Made by a program: the position numbers and the translations under genes | In this document: positions 19,898 to 31,554 of the stretch, in pieces | Layout of the letters: each line of letters opens with the position of its first letter | Numbering within the stretch: position 1 is the first letter of the stretch | The notes under the pieces: generated by a model | Told to the model about the DNA's origin: nothing | Seen by the model: the letters and a program-made list of their open reading frames with translations, nothing else | The model's database searches: none | Assembly (NCBI RefSeq): GCF_034702125.1 | Contig: NW_026945742.1 | Location: 201,897-265,896 of the forward strand | Direction: 5' to 3' | Length of the DNA stretch: 64,000 nucleotides | Source: Engraulis encrasicolus | Lineage: Eukaryota > Chordata > Actinopteri > Clupeiformes > Engraulidae

Positions 19898-22312
19898 CAG
19901 TGTTTCCAGATTTTCTACGACAAATAAGCGACTGACGTCCCAAAAACAAGCCCAAAAGAAGCGACTGTTGGGCCTCGTGAAAACAAGCCCAAAAGAAGCG
20001 ACCGGAGGGGTGGGTCGTCAGTCGTGTGCCTAGTCAGGGAAGACCTTGCTCTTTGCGGGGGTCTGCGTGGCAGCCAAAATCCCCTCAAGTGACAACAGAA
20101 AGTGACAGTTACCAATGCTGTAGTAGGGTCACTTGTAAGGATGAGTGATAAAAAACGAGTTGCCATTGAGAAACACGTCCAAACACATTCAAATCACCGG
20201 CAGAGCAGGAGAAAACAGCAAGCCCAACCCTGAAAAGAACAAGCCCAACAAAAACGCAACCCGCGACTTAACACTGATTCTTGAAAGTTTGGCAAAAACA
20301 TGTCCCTGCAGTAAAATATTAATTCTGTTGAAAATCAACTAAATTTTCACAAACAAAATGAACCCAGGTAATGGCCAAGGGGTCTGTCACACGAGTACAC
20401 TTTTGTTTGAAATATTTAAGTGTATTTTTATTACTTTTCATGGCTATAAACCTGTCCACACCCTGTAAAAACGCCTGTCCCAAGGACTGGCATCATCATT
20501 TCAATTGACTTAAAATTAAAAAATCACTAACAGAATTGAACAATATCACCATGATGTGGAAGACCATATTAAAGTGGTTCTACAGATGTGCACATAGTGG
20601 ATGTAAAACAATATTTACTATTATTTACTGATTGCTCAAAATGTGTCCAGCATATTGGTCACCACCGTCAGATTTTTTCTAAAAGACAATAAAATCAGGT
20701 ATGCACAAGATAATTTTCATTACTGAGGACCCCTTTTCAAACCTTTAGCTCTACTGCCTACTTCACCATCACTGAAGCTCCTGTAAGTTTATTATTTTGT
20801 CCTCAATTTGTTAATTTGTTTGGACACTGGTACTGTCCCAACCATAAACTGTCAACACCGTCGGGGGTTTTAATAGTATTGTATACATTAATGTTAATAA
20901 ATATTATTTTTTCCAGAAAAGGTATGAAGCACCCAAGAAACAGAGCGAAAATGAAATGGCTAATGTGAACAAACAATGCATAATATTTAAAAGAGTGTTT
21001 TTTTGTCTCACACCGTCAGATGTCACCACCGTCAGATTTTGTTCTGCTCATCATGTTGTTCCATATTTTACTAAATTGTGCTGGTTAATGAAGCATTACT
21101 AGGCATGTTAGTAATAATTGTGATCCAAAATGATACTGTAGCCACCACTGAGGTGCATTTGGAGGTTTTTTTGTCAGAAAACCTGACGGTGGTGACATCT
21201 GATGGAGTTCACCAAAAAACACATGTTTTACGTGTTTTTGACATGTTTTAAGAATATGCATACAATAAGTATCTACAGTTATGTTTAATTGTTAAAGTAA
21301 TTCACTTTAATACAGTAAACATGTGTTTTTACTTCTAATTCTGTCTGCCGCTGTTGACAAAACAAGAAAGAGCCCATTTTATGAAAAATGTTAAACATGG
21401 GGAGCTTGGCCAATGCATTCCCTGTACAGCCAAGACCTACATCTATGATTATACACCTCTATATTTTGGATTTGAACAACTTAAAAGCTGTTTTATCACA
21501 TTTTCAACAACCAGTGGCTTACTTCCTAGATATTCTAACTAATGAAGTAAAAACACATGCTCATACTGTGCACACACAAAAATAAAGTGTTTATGCAAGA
21601 TGCCATTGACTTGAGAGGGCTATTTATTTTGCTAAATGCAGGTACTAATTAGGCCACTTTCACCACTCTCAGATTACTGTCACCACCGTCAGTTCTTAAG
21701 TCACCACCGTAAGAAGGAGTTTTGGACATTTTAAAGGAATGTGCTTACAACATTTTCCTTAGGAGTTGTTGAAATATCAAAGTAATAGCCAATTTAAGCC
21801 TACACGAATATTTGTGAAATTACAAAAAAATGTTTGTTGTATTTAGGCGTTAAGTAAGCATCGTATGACGGTACATATTTTAAAATTAGAACACATGAAA
21901 CAGTATTAAAATAGAACAAAAGTGAATTTTCAACATTTAAAGGCATATGTGTGAACCAAAAAATACACATAATCACTTAAAAACTCCAGATACATATGCA
22001 ACAAAATCAATACAATTTTAATAACTTTTAATTGTGTCTGACGGTGTTGACAAAAAACAAGGTATGATTGGAGAAAAGCCTGATTTCTGAAAAAAATACA
22101 TAATGGGGAGATTGGCCTTGTGCATTTCTGAAAAGCCAAGACCTTAGTCTACGAGGATATACCATATCATTTTGTAATTCACTTTGTTTTTTTCTGTCAA
22201 CATTACAACCTGTTTTAGCCACTTTCTCAAGAATCAGTGTTATCTAATTTAAAAGCGACTGCTCAAAAAAGAAGCCCAAAGTCGCTTATAATTAGCAGAA
22301 TTGGCAACACTG
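19898..22312. mobile_element. hAT element with 8-bp TSD and a CACCACCGTCAG motif array
   Basis: Ends are CAGTGTTTCCAGATT and, inverted, CAGTGTTGCCAATTC. The target duplication TCTGTGAG is perfect (19890-19897, 22313-22320). Inside, GTCACCACCGTCAG or close variants recur in both orientations at about 20658, 20850, 21022, 21183 (inverted), 21679, 21700 and 22039 (inverted). A block near 21345-21470 is repeated near 22036-22170. No hAT transposase frame survives. Confidence 0.85.
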
Positions 22313-22329
22313 TCTGTGAGTGGGGAAAT

Positions 22330-23160
22330 GTCAGCTGGACAGTTAGACTTGAGGCTAATCATTGAGTTCATCCACATGGACATGTTTGAACGAACTTTAT
22401 ATGTCGGTTGTCTCGTACCTCCTTCTCCACTTCATGGAAGCATCCTGTGGGACAGTATATTACATTGTGGGTCAGTGGTGCAACCATAGTCCAGTAGATT
22501 AGCACATCTAGATGGCTTTTCATTTGGACACCAAATCGTAAATCATCAAAGCGATATGATACACATCTCAATACACATCCACGATTCATCAAATTACCGG
22601 ATAAAATACGATGATTCTCCTACCTACTGCGATGCAGTACGATATGGTGCGATACAATTATAACACCATGCAATGCAGAATGATTCAATACGATGCGATA
22701 TAGAACAGATTAAAATATTAAATTGATATTAAAGGCTGTGCGTATTACTCTTGAAATACTGGAAAAGCAACAGAAAGGGTGTACTCATTTCTGCTGGGCA
22801 CACTGCTCTGAACAGGGAAAATAGATGCTTAGATTACAAATATCATTGGACATCATACAAATTAATATATCTTTTTAAATGGGAAAGTACAGATCTTCTG
22901 CTCACATTGAAATATTGTAGACCTATATATGGGATTATTAATGTAAGAACTACATTAACAGGTTAGTATTGGCTTTAGAGCCATCCACATTAGAATAAAT
23001 GTAGCAGATGGAGGGAATGGTGTAATAGAAGGGCGAAACTGGACTGAAATTTTGGAATAGGCTACTTTGCAACTTGACTTTTTTAACTGTATTATGGAAA
23101 GCCTGTGTGCGAGCTGCAAAGCTAACCTTCCTGCATGAGAACGACATATAACATTCTTCT
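22330..23160. other. Unassigned sequence with degenerate GATACGATGC-type repeats
   Basis: 22500-22710 contains many copies of (GATRCGAT)-like words similar to 23930-24030, which ends in a hAT-like CCCAACTCTAG. No exon is evident. The - strand shows a CCCACAG acceptor and GTACGA donor about 26 bp apart (22418-22443), too small to interpret. Confidence 0.4.
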
Positions 23161-23163
23161 AAG

Positions 23164-23742
23164 CACTGTTGCCAACTTAGCGACTTAACACTTTTTTAAC
23201 TGTATGGATTTGACATGGGTGCAGAGGCTCTGTAACGTTTTCCAACCTCTGCCTCTAGTGTGATATTTGCTGTCATTCAAAAACAGCAATGTGTCGCCAG
23301 ACAGCTTTCTCTTATAGACCCAGTTGGCAACTCTGGGCCCGCCAACGAAATTGCTTGTTTTCCCCCACATTGGCTAATCAATATGCCAAATGCCTGGCAG
23401 TGATTGGACCGCACGAGCATTCGGAGGGGAAAACATTAGGCTCGTTCGTGACGATGCAGTAAGATTTTTGCTAGGCAGTGGGCATGCGCACTTTGCCAGT
23501 TTGACCACAATGCACCAAACTGGCAAAGTGTGCATGCCCACTGACTAGCAAAAAATCTTACTGCATCGTCACGAACGAGCCTAATGCAGTTTAATGGGCG
23601 GGCTGTATTATAACTTAAATAGTGAAGCTAAAGTTCTCTCTATACATATTCCAGATGGCAAGAGGAAGGTGGCTAGAAGCTTTCATCTAAAAAGTGGCGG
23701 GTCAGTGAACTTGCAACAAAATATGCCAAATTGGCAGCACTG
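23164..23742. mobile_element. hAT-family remnant related to 19898-22312
   Basis: The left end CACTGTTGCCAACTTAGCGA and the right end TTGGCAGCACTG mirror the ends of the 19.9-kb element. Matching 8-bp duplications are not seen. The perfect hairpin MITE at 23434-23586 lies inside. Confidence 0.4.
23434..23586. mobile_element. 153-bp near-perfect hairpin MITE
   Basis: Arms of about 70 bp (CATTAGGCTCGTTCGTGACG..) are reverse complements with very few mismatches around a loop at about 23504-23516. Blocks include ATGCAGTAAGATTTTTGCTA and GGCATGCGCACTTTGCCAG. Transcripts would form a long duplex. Confidence 0.85.
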
Positions 23743-24625
23743 TTGACTATCCGCCGCTCTAACTGAAGAAAGCCTGCTGGTTGCTTGGTTCCACCTCTTA
23801 GCGCAAGACGAAAAGCGGTCTGAATCAGGCTGCGCATTAGACACAGAACAGAAATAGACCAGTTTCTAAAAAGTAATAAGAATGAGATATGAACCAGTTT
23901 ATATTTATTGTCGATGCAGAATGTTTAGATACGATGCATCTCAAGCTTATGAGCGTTTTTTACCGTTACAGACAACTGCATCGTATAGGTTACATCGATT
24001 TTACAAAGCGTATTGGTGAATCTTCCCAACTCTAGTATGAATGCTGCTTTAGGCTGTCCATGGCCGTCCTGAATGATTTAGCACTAGCAACTGCTACCAA
24101 AATATTAATGGCAGCACGTTTGTAATAAGACAATAAGGAGGATACAAAACAAGATGAAGATGGGGAGCTGGTGGGTTGTGGAGACGCGAGCAACAAGAGA
24201 GGAACAAACTGAAGAGAGCTTTATTTATTTGCCTTATTTTAGTGTAACCAAACAGAAGTGAGGAGAGTTCATTGTTTAGTCGGTATATAGCTGCCATCAG
24301 TGGGCATCAAGCTGCCATGATATGATGTCAATGCACACAATATCCTGTAATACAGTATCTATGATACTGTCCTAAGACGGCAGCGACGTGCCAAAAGGCC
24401 AACCACAGCATCTAGTGTTAACATCTATGGCCGGAACTGACATTGATGCTTGATTTGTTAAATTAGTTAAAGTTCAATTAAATTAGTGTATTAACATCCT
24501 CTTACAGTTCCTCTAGTCCAGCCCCCTCCTCCTTCACCATTTGATATTTGACTTCCATCCTATTAATGGGTAAATGCTGATTACACAAACAATTAAATGG
24601 ATAGTTAACATTAAATTTTAAATAC

Positions 24626-24869
24626 CAACCGCTATCATTTCAGTATCATCTGCAAAGGACATCCTCTGGTATAGCTGGCTGATGAAAAGTCTTCCAACTG
24701 CTTCAAAGGGCTTGCTCCTGTCCCTTTTCCTCTTCAGTTGTGTGGTCTTCTTCTTCAGCTGTGTGCTCTCCTTCTCCAGCTGTGCGATCTCTGTCTCCAG
24801 CTGTGTGCACTTCTCTTTCAGATCTGCGTTCGCCTGCTCAAACCTGTGCTGCAGATGCTCTTTCTGCTC
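24626..24869 (-). CDS. gbp: GBP coiled-coil exon
   Basis: The acceptor GCATTACAG ends at 24870. The exon is open for 81 codons plus one base to a GTATTT donor (24625). It encodes a heptad-rich helix: EQKEHLQHRFEQANADLKEK, then four TQLETE / AQLEKE / TQLKKK / TQLKRK heptads, and a basic linker KRDRSKPFEAVGRLFISQL. It continues the C-terminal helical tail of guanylate-binding proteins (GBP helix 12-13 region) but is longer and more strongly coiled-coil than the mammalian end, and there is no CaaX prenylation box. Instead it runs on into the CARD exon. The phase (one leftover base) matches the CARD exon entry. The donor is the weakest border. Without splicing the frame would stop three codons later, giving a CARD-less tail. 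Confidence 0.8.
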
Positions 24870-24892
24870 CTGTAATGCATCACAGTCTTCTT

Positions 24893-24999
24893 AAGGCAGA
24901 TTTACAGTTGACATGAGCACCATTTTGGGTCACATGACGGTGCGAGCCATTAGCATAGGTCAAGTACACATGGACTAACACCAACTGTAAAACTGCCTT
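24893..24999. mobile_element. 107-bp mini-MITE in a GBP intron
   Basis: AAGGCAGATTTACAGTTG and its inverse CAACTGTAAAACTGCCTT close a 107-bp segment. It lies 24 bp upstream of the coiled-coil exon, inside the 323-bp intron between 25193 and 24869. Confidence 0.7.
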
Positions 25000-25192
25000 G
25001 AGCCTCACTCACACCAAAAGCTTTCTTCTGCCTTAAAATACCACAAGTTACTGTTACATAGTTACACAAACTACAATTTAGATTGTATAACATTGTTACA
25101 TTACATGATATTGCACTGTTACATTCATGAAATTATGTAATAATGTAACAAACATTAGTACATTGATAACTCCAAGTCCCATTTCCTCAGAC

Positions 25193-25386
25193 CTTCAGTT
25201 TAGATTCCAGGGCTTGCTGGTCTTCTTCACGGGCTCTCTGTTTCTCCTCCTCCATATTCATCTCCAGCTGCTTAATACTCTCCTCTTGATTCTTCTTCAT
25301 CTCATGCATGGCTTCCTTTTCCATCTCCAATTTCTGCTGCAGAAGCCTTTGCTGCTGTTCTGCTTCCTCCCTCCTGATCCTTTGTT
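25193..25386 (-). CDS. gbp: GBP C-terminal helix exon (194 bp)
   Basis: The acceptor TTTCCCCCAG ends at 25387 and the donor is GTCTGA (25192). The exon enters after one base of a codon and leaves at a codon end. It encodes the long charged helix QRIRREEAEQQQRLLQQKLE, EAMHEMKKNQEESIKQLEMN and ..EEEKQRAREEDQQALESKLK. This corresponds to the helix 12 region of GBPs (compare the mammalian segment ending ..ERTLALKLQ). In the family this helix folds back on the GTPase domain and is released on activation. The 213-, 103- and 194-bp series of exons with these phases is the usual GBP arrangement as I recall it, which strongly supports the assignment. Confidence 0.87.
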
Positions 25387-25611
25387 CTGGGGGAAAGGGT
25401 TGCAGACATTTAAAGGGTCTGGATCTGGTCTTTTATTCCTTGACAACAGAACACATCCCAATTCATGAACAAAAGTTTTTCACCACAATATTTTTTAAGT
25501 GTGTCAGATATTTTAAGGAAGTATTAACAGCCATGAACTTAAATTTCAAAATGGGCTCATCTCCTGTTTCTAATATGCATCTCAGCTTGAAAAAAATCAT
25601 TCTATGTTGAT

Positions 25612-25963
25612 ACTTGATGCAAATTATAGATTAATTCATTAATCATTAGTTGATAGCCTTATCGATCGATTTATGATTAATTGATAAGCGGCGGTTTCCC
25701 CTGAAATCTCAATGTTTCTCGAAAAAAACTACTCAATCTAAAATTTTGTATCAGAAATTGAGATAAAATACCACATTTAAATGAATTCTATTTCAATTCT
25801 TTAATCCAAAGGTGATTTAAATATTACCACTATTCACACCTCACTTCACACACACTCTTGGGTCTCTTGTCAGGTGAATTGTCAATTAATTGCGATTAAT
25901 GTTTTTTAATCGATTAATGCATTGATCGATTAAAGTCGATTAATCGATTAACCGTTTGCATCC
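25612..25963. mobile_element. hAT-like remnant with TAATCGATTAATCG ends
   Basis: GATGCAAATTATAGATTAAT on the left is mirrored by the right end, which reads inward as GATGCAAACGGTTAATCGAT. This is the common fish hAT pattern of repeated ATTAATCGATTA words. The target duplication is unclear. Confidence 0.55.
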
Positions 25964-26469
25964 CGATTGGTGATGAAAAAAAAGTTTTTCACCTCAATAT
26001 TTGTTAACACGCTATGTTCATAGCAGTACATTGAATCCCAGGCCTTATTTGGAATTTTAGCGCTTGACTCCCAACATTGTTTGAACAGCCACAGCATATT
26101 TTGTTTTTGACCTACAGGCACTGGACAGGGCTTGTTTAAAAGCCGGGAATCTCAGCTGAAAACGGTATGTAATGTTCCTAGCTTCTTCCGTGCCGAAGTA
26201 ATCCCGAGTTGAGGATCTAAATGTATTTTCATGCCCCCCCCCAAAACAGACCAGTAGCTTCCAAGTAAACTATTTTAATGAAAAAGCAACTGGATCAGTT
26301 CTGTTAACATCTGAAGCTAGTAGCTTGCGTTAGTTCTGCCAGGAAGAACTCAATTATCATCCGCGGCTAATCAGAGGCCAGTCTCACATGTTTAAAATGA
26401 CGTGTCTGACTCACCCTTCTCGCTGCTTCAGGTGCCGACGACGAAAATACCGTCGCACCAGCACTCTCG

Positions 26470-29403
26470 GCACGTAACCCGAATCCAAATTTCTCACCGT
26501 CATGTCGGAGCCTACCAATGATTTCGTGATCGAGGAAACTTATGACGATGAAGAAGAACCCATCCCAGTGCCGCCTCCATAGCCGCGCCCGACGGTCAGA
26601 TTCAGCTCCTCCATGCCCTCTCCACCCTCACCGAGACAGTGGAAACTCTTGGCTCGAGAGTGGAGGCCTGAGAAAGTACCCGGAAGGCCCCCAGCCACGT
26701 CTCTGCTAGGGGAGGCTGCCCTCCACACTCTGTTCCCGCCTCCACTCCAGTGCCGTGCTCGGTGCCGTCGCCCTCCAACAAGCGGCTCCGCTCTCCTCCC
26801 TGCTCACTTACGCTGTCACCACGCCCACTTCCGCCGCCCACCGCTTCTCTCTTGCCACAGCAGTGCCCACTGCTGCCATGGGTAGGCGTTACCTCCCGCC
26901 TCTCATGTCAACCATCTCACCTAAACTGCGTGCTGATATCATCCAGGGCAGGGATGTCAATTTGGCCGCGCTAATGCTTCCTACACCGGCCGCCGATCGC
27001 CAGATGGTAGAGTGCGGAGACGTCTCCGTCCTCCTCAAAGCATCCTGACCTTCGGAGAGTTTGCTGTGACTTTCAGTAGCCAGTAGCTATGCCAGGAATA
27101 TCCGACCCGAAGAGAGGAGATGGATCTCTACCTCGCCATGATGGATGATTTCAACCTGCTTTACAAGGGCACGCTCTTCTACGAATATCACAAGGCTTTC
27201 TCTGCCAAATCAGCCTCCTTCATCTCCCTCTTCAACTCGCGCCTGGATTGGACCATTCAGGATACTGAACTGCTCGTGCAGCGCTTCGGCGGCCAGCGTG
27301 CCAGCGTGCCCTCACCTGCTCAGTCTGCAGCGCGTACGGCCACTCAGCTGGGTTCTTCCCAAAGACAGTGCCCGCGGCTGCCACCACGGGCGCCGCTCTC
27401 ACTTCCCCCAACAACACCAATCAGGTCGATAACCGTGGCCGCCCCTGTCCACCCACCACGGAGTTCATATTTGCAATAATTTCAATATGGCAGAGTGTAC
27501 ATTTAATAATTGTAGATTTCTACACATTTGCAGCTTTCTGCCACGAGCCCCACCCGCAGAGTGTATGCCCTCACCGATTCTGTCCGACAGGCAGGGGGCC
27601 AGCCACGTCCCAAGCATTTCTGAAGGATCATCCTCCCACTCCCATTAATGTCCCTATCTGTCCGACCACCACGACACGTCCTTCGTGGACTACCTGATCA
27701 CTGGGTTATCTCATGGGTTCCGGGTCGGGGTAGTCACTCCTCCATCCTTCATTGCGAGAAATCTTCGATCCGCTCTGTCTGAGCCAGACGCTGTTTCAAC
27801 GCTCTTGCAGAAGGAATTGAATAAAGGCTATATCATCGGGCCCTTCAAGTCTCCTCCCTTTACTATCTACAGGATTAATTCCATCGGGGTAGCCACCCGC
27901 CGTTTCTCAGGGAAAAAGTGATTTATTTTTGACATATTGTCTCCCCATTCCGATCTAGCGTTGGCTAGCGTTAACAAGGCCATCCCCCTTGCCCCATTCT
28001 CCCTCTACTACGCTTCGATCGATAACGCCAAAGAAAGTGGATGTAACCAAGAAGCGTCATTTTGTTTCCTTTCCGGTATCCACTTTATGTCGGGTGAACG
28101 CCCCTTTAGGAGACCTTCTGTTAGGAGACCTTCGGAGTCCTGAGGTTGAGAATCAATGAAGTCCCCTTAGCGCTGCAGATGGCGGTAGCGCACGTCTTGC
28201 GCAAACACCTCAAAAAGAGAAGAAGAAGTAGGGGACAACGCCCCCTTAGGAGACCCAACTTGAGCACACGCTTTTTCATTGAGTGGGCGTGGTTTGCGAT
28301 ATCTTTGTTTGATTCAGTATTTTTGATAATGCTATCCACATGATCAAAAACACGGGTTACGGCGCGTGGCTGGCCAAAGCCGGTATTACCGATGCATTCA
28401 AAACCATGCCTATTCACCCCGCAGACTGGCCGCTGTTCGGCATCAGGTGGCAGTCTAATAGGAGCAGCCCCCACATATTTAATTGTCTCTCCTGTATCCT
28501 GTGCTGCTTAACGTCTATAAAGCGCCTTTTTTGTTGCACCTTTTTAGACGATTTCCTGCTCGTCGACTTTCCCTCCCACCGCACCGGCGTCCTGGACACC
28601 CTGAAATGCGTTTTCACTGAATTAGGCGTGCCTCTATCTGAGGAGAAAACCATCGGTCCGTCGACTACTGTTGAATTCCTGGGCATCGTCCTGGACACCG
28701 AAAAGATGCAGGCACCCCTCCACTCGATAAATTGGATCGAATACGCACGGTCATAGCATCATTCCTCTCTGCCCCGCCGTTTCCAAGCGCGAAGTGCTCT
28801 CCCTCCTCGGGCACCTAAATTTCGCCATGAGAGTAATCCCTCAGGGGCGCTCGTTTATATCTCGCGTGCTGACGCTAGCCCACTCCGTCCTTAACCTGAG
28901 CGACAAGGTCTGCCTCGACGAAGGAGGTGCCAGATCAGACCTTGGTTTTTGGTGTCAATTGTTGCGCTAGTGGAACGGCGTCTCCTTTTTCTATAATGAT
29001 GTACCCGAATTATATACCCGGCTCTCACAATGTTGTCACTGATGCTCTCTCCCGTTTCCATTTTCAGGACTTCAGACGCCTATACCCAGCCGCGCGCCGG
29101 GACCCTCATGCCCTCCGCTCCAGGATCTGATACTGGATTGAACGTGTTGCCCCCCACAATGCGTAACTCAATTAGTCGCTACATGACAAAAGGCTTGGCG
29201 GCATCTACTCTCAGGGCTTACAGATCGACCTGGTCCCTGTTCTCTCCATTCTGTCTCTCTCTGAATTTCCCATTATTCCCCATTTTGATTTCCACAGTTT
29301 GCGTGTTCCTGGTCTTGAATTTCGAGACCCGGAATGTTATGCTCGCTGCCACGACCCAGGCCACCCGAGTCTATTTTCGCACACCTCCATTCGCCTCCTC
29401 TTA
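26470..29403 (+). pseudogene. Degenerate DIRS-type tyrosine-recombinase retroelement
   Basis: Broken frames follow DIRS order. There is an ORF1-like part (ISPKLRADIIQGRDVNLAAL near 26908-26967). The reverse transcriptase N-terminus comes next (DYLITGLSHGFRVGV..LQKELNKGYIIGPFKSPPF, 27685-27870), then the RT palm with LDDFLLVDFPS (28544-28576). An RNase-H end VTDALSR follows (29036-29056), and then the N-terminal core-binding part of a tyrosine recombinase (KGLAASTLRAYRSTW, about 29190-29235). Stops and frameshifts interrupt it throughout, a 0.3-kb insert splits the RT, and the catalytic Arg-His-Arg-Tyr half of the recombinase is missing because the element ends at about 29403. It is not functional. 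It sits in the 6.2-kb GBP intron, opposite to the gene. Confidence 0.8.
28030..28324. mobile_element. Insert splitting the DIRS reverse transcriptase
   Basis: The RT frame ..YYASIDNA is cut and resumes as IHMIKNTGYGAWLAKAG. GATAACGC (28021-28028) and GATAATGC (28325-28332) flank the insert as an imperfect 8-bp duplication. Inside, CTTAGGAGACC-like words recur three times. No terminal repeats are clear. Confidence 0.6.
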
Positions 29404-30720
29404 ACTCATTGACTGCCTTGGGCGGCTGCTGACATCATTTCGAATAGTGACGCCTCCTGCCTTTGATAATTGTGTTATTTTACAGCCATGCCTTGGGATG
29501 ATCTGACCTATATTGTGTATAAATTTCAAGCCTCTACGCAGTTTGGAACTGTTCCTGTAGGTGGCAGAAGTGGAAATGTCGAGATGAAAACATCCCCTTT
29601 TAAATAGTCTGTCCCTTTTAACATCCCCTTTTAAACAGCAGCATAGCAAAATATTTTTTGAAAGTAAAGCACCTGTAACAGTAGTCTAACTATCTTGCCC
29701 TCTGATTTTAACACAGGTAGTGCTAGGCTACTGAATTCAGTGACAGAGCCTGACAAGAAAACCTTCATCTCATGAACAAATTACAATCCCCTTTTGCTAT
29801 CTGTCTAGTAGCTAGCTTGCCCAAATACACCAACATGTTCAACCAGAGATGTGTGGCAACTGTTTCATTTTGGATATGTGATCAGCTTACACAATATCAG
29901 GATGATGCATACAAAAGATCATCTAACTGGAAAATGCACTACTATGGTGACTGGTGGTGATGTTTAGTCAATTCAGTTGGAGATGTTTGGCTAAAGTTAG
30001 TTAGCTCGAAATCGCTAACAACTTAGCCTACAACTACCAAGCCAAATAATGGAGCCTTGGTAAGTCAACTATTTTAACTCATTCTACAGTTACTTTTTAT
30101 AGATCTGTATAGTATGATCAGCTTGCTGTGTCATCAAAAAGACAGGGGGTTGCAGATTTTTGGAACAGAGTAGCCTAATGTCTGGTCAGAATAAGATTCA
30201 TTCAGCTCACATGAGAAAGCATTGCACTTAGCCTCAGACCAGCTAGCCTACATCACTCCAATCGGCGTGTGAAATGTTGGATATGTGATCAGTACTTTAT
30301 CAGAAGAAAATGCATTGAACAATATCACACAAGATCACATAGCAGACACATGATGACAGATATCCTCCATCTGCAAACAATGTACCGTAGTCTGCTCTGC
30401 CAAAGAAGCTGCAGTGAAGCTGCCTGCCTCCCCTTCACACACACACACAGTACTGGAGGGCATTCGTTCCCCAACGAGAAGAGAGCACAACATAAACAGA
30501 AGGACAATTGACAGTATTTCTGTCAGTACGGAGTCCACAGTGTGCCTGCTATGATGATCCAGCAACAAACCATGAAACTAAAACATTCTTGTTTTCGACC
30601 CTACTCCCATTATATTTCAGTATTATTAGGCTGGAAAGATCATACAGATGACAGAAAACTCTGTGCAAACGTTTTTGGCCATAATGACATCGTCCTAACA
30701 ACACCAAACCTAACAGATGC
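29404..30720. other. Unassigned intron sequence
   Basis: It begins TTAACTCATTGACTGCC, a start seen in fish TTAA-targeting elements, which may be what truncated the DIRS copy. Otherwise no exon or repeat is recognised. Confidence 0.35.
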
Positions 30721-30724
30721 AATT

Positions 30725-31074
30725 ACAATCACTGCTTCCTTCATAGGCACGCGCACTCTGCGCCGATTAGCGCCTATCTCGCACTGCTCTCCGTGAGAGC
30801 GTCTGTCTGCCTTGTCCGTTATTTTCCTTCTGTTTCGTATGTCAGTTTTTCTAGTATTTCACTGCCCCTGTGAGGCACAATCACTGCTTCCTTAGTAGGC
30901 ACGCGCACGCTGCGCCGATTAGGGTTTGTCTCGCACTGCTCTCCGTGAGGGCGTCTGTCTGCCTTTGTCCATTATTTTCTTTCTGTTTCACATGTCATGT
31001 CCGTTTACCTACTATTTCACTGCCCCCGTGAGGCACAATCACTGCTTCCTTCGTAGGCATGCACACGCTGCGCC
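30725..31074. repeat. Tandem repeat, 2.3 copies of a 152-158-bp unit
   Basis: ACAATCACTGCTTCCTT begins each unit at 30725, 30877 and 31035. Units share ACGCGCAC..CTGCGCCGATTA, CTCGCACTGCTCTCCGTGAG and TATTTCACTGCCCC. The third copy stops after 40 bp at 31074. Confidence 0.93.
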
Positions 31075-31374
31075 GTTAAATGGTCAACCAAGTTTCTAGG
31101 TGAAAGTGTTGACATGTTATGATCGAAAAAACTTCCTACACTCTTCCTCAATCTCTTACAGTGTAAGAAGATTCCATGTCAACATTCTACCATTGTTTAC
31201 TATGGGGACCAAAACGTGCACAAAATCGAAAAAAAAAAAAAAACCTGACAAGAGGTAAGCAAGTAGTATTAACGTGACTTCGAGATTACAAGAAGTGGGA
31301 CTTTCTGGGGCAAGTCCACTTAATTAATCCTACATATTTTAGTGTAATCCATGTGAGGATTTTGGTCCTCACGT

Positions 31375-31545
31375 GCTCAAACTTATACCACCGAGCCGCC
31401 ACACTGCTCCCTTCAGGTGCTGTTCGGGGCGGCCCCCATGCACGGGTAAAAGGTAATTTTGTTGTGTGCTGTGAGCACTGTGTGCTATGTCATAATGACA
31501 ATGGAAGTTTCCCATGTGGGCTTCCACTTCCACTTAAGTCTCGGT
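31375..31545 (+). mobile_element. 5'-truncated SINE abutting a GBP exon
   Basis: It matches the body of the SINE at 3444-3772 (opposite orientation): CACTGCTCCCTTCAGGTGC, then GGTAATTTTGTTGTGTGCTG and ..GGGCTTCCACTTCCACTT. Its 3' end lies about 10 bp from the donor of the exon at 31555. Confidence 0.7.
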
Positions 31546-31554
31546 TTCTCTCAC

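Noticed and set aside
22418..22443. A 26-bp - strand exon between CCCACAG and GTACGA
   Set aside because: It is too short, and its phase does not connect the 24626 exon to the 19890 exon.
24682..24894. A + strand secreted or membrane protein (Cys/Ser/Phe-rich frame)
   Set aside because: It is the antisense of the GBP coiled-coil exon.
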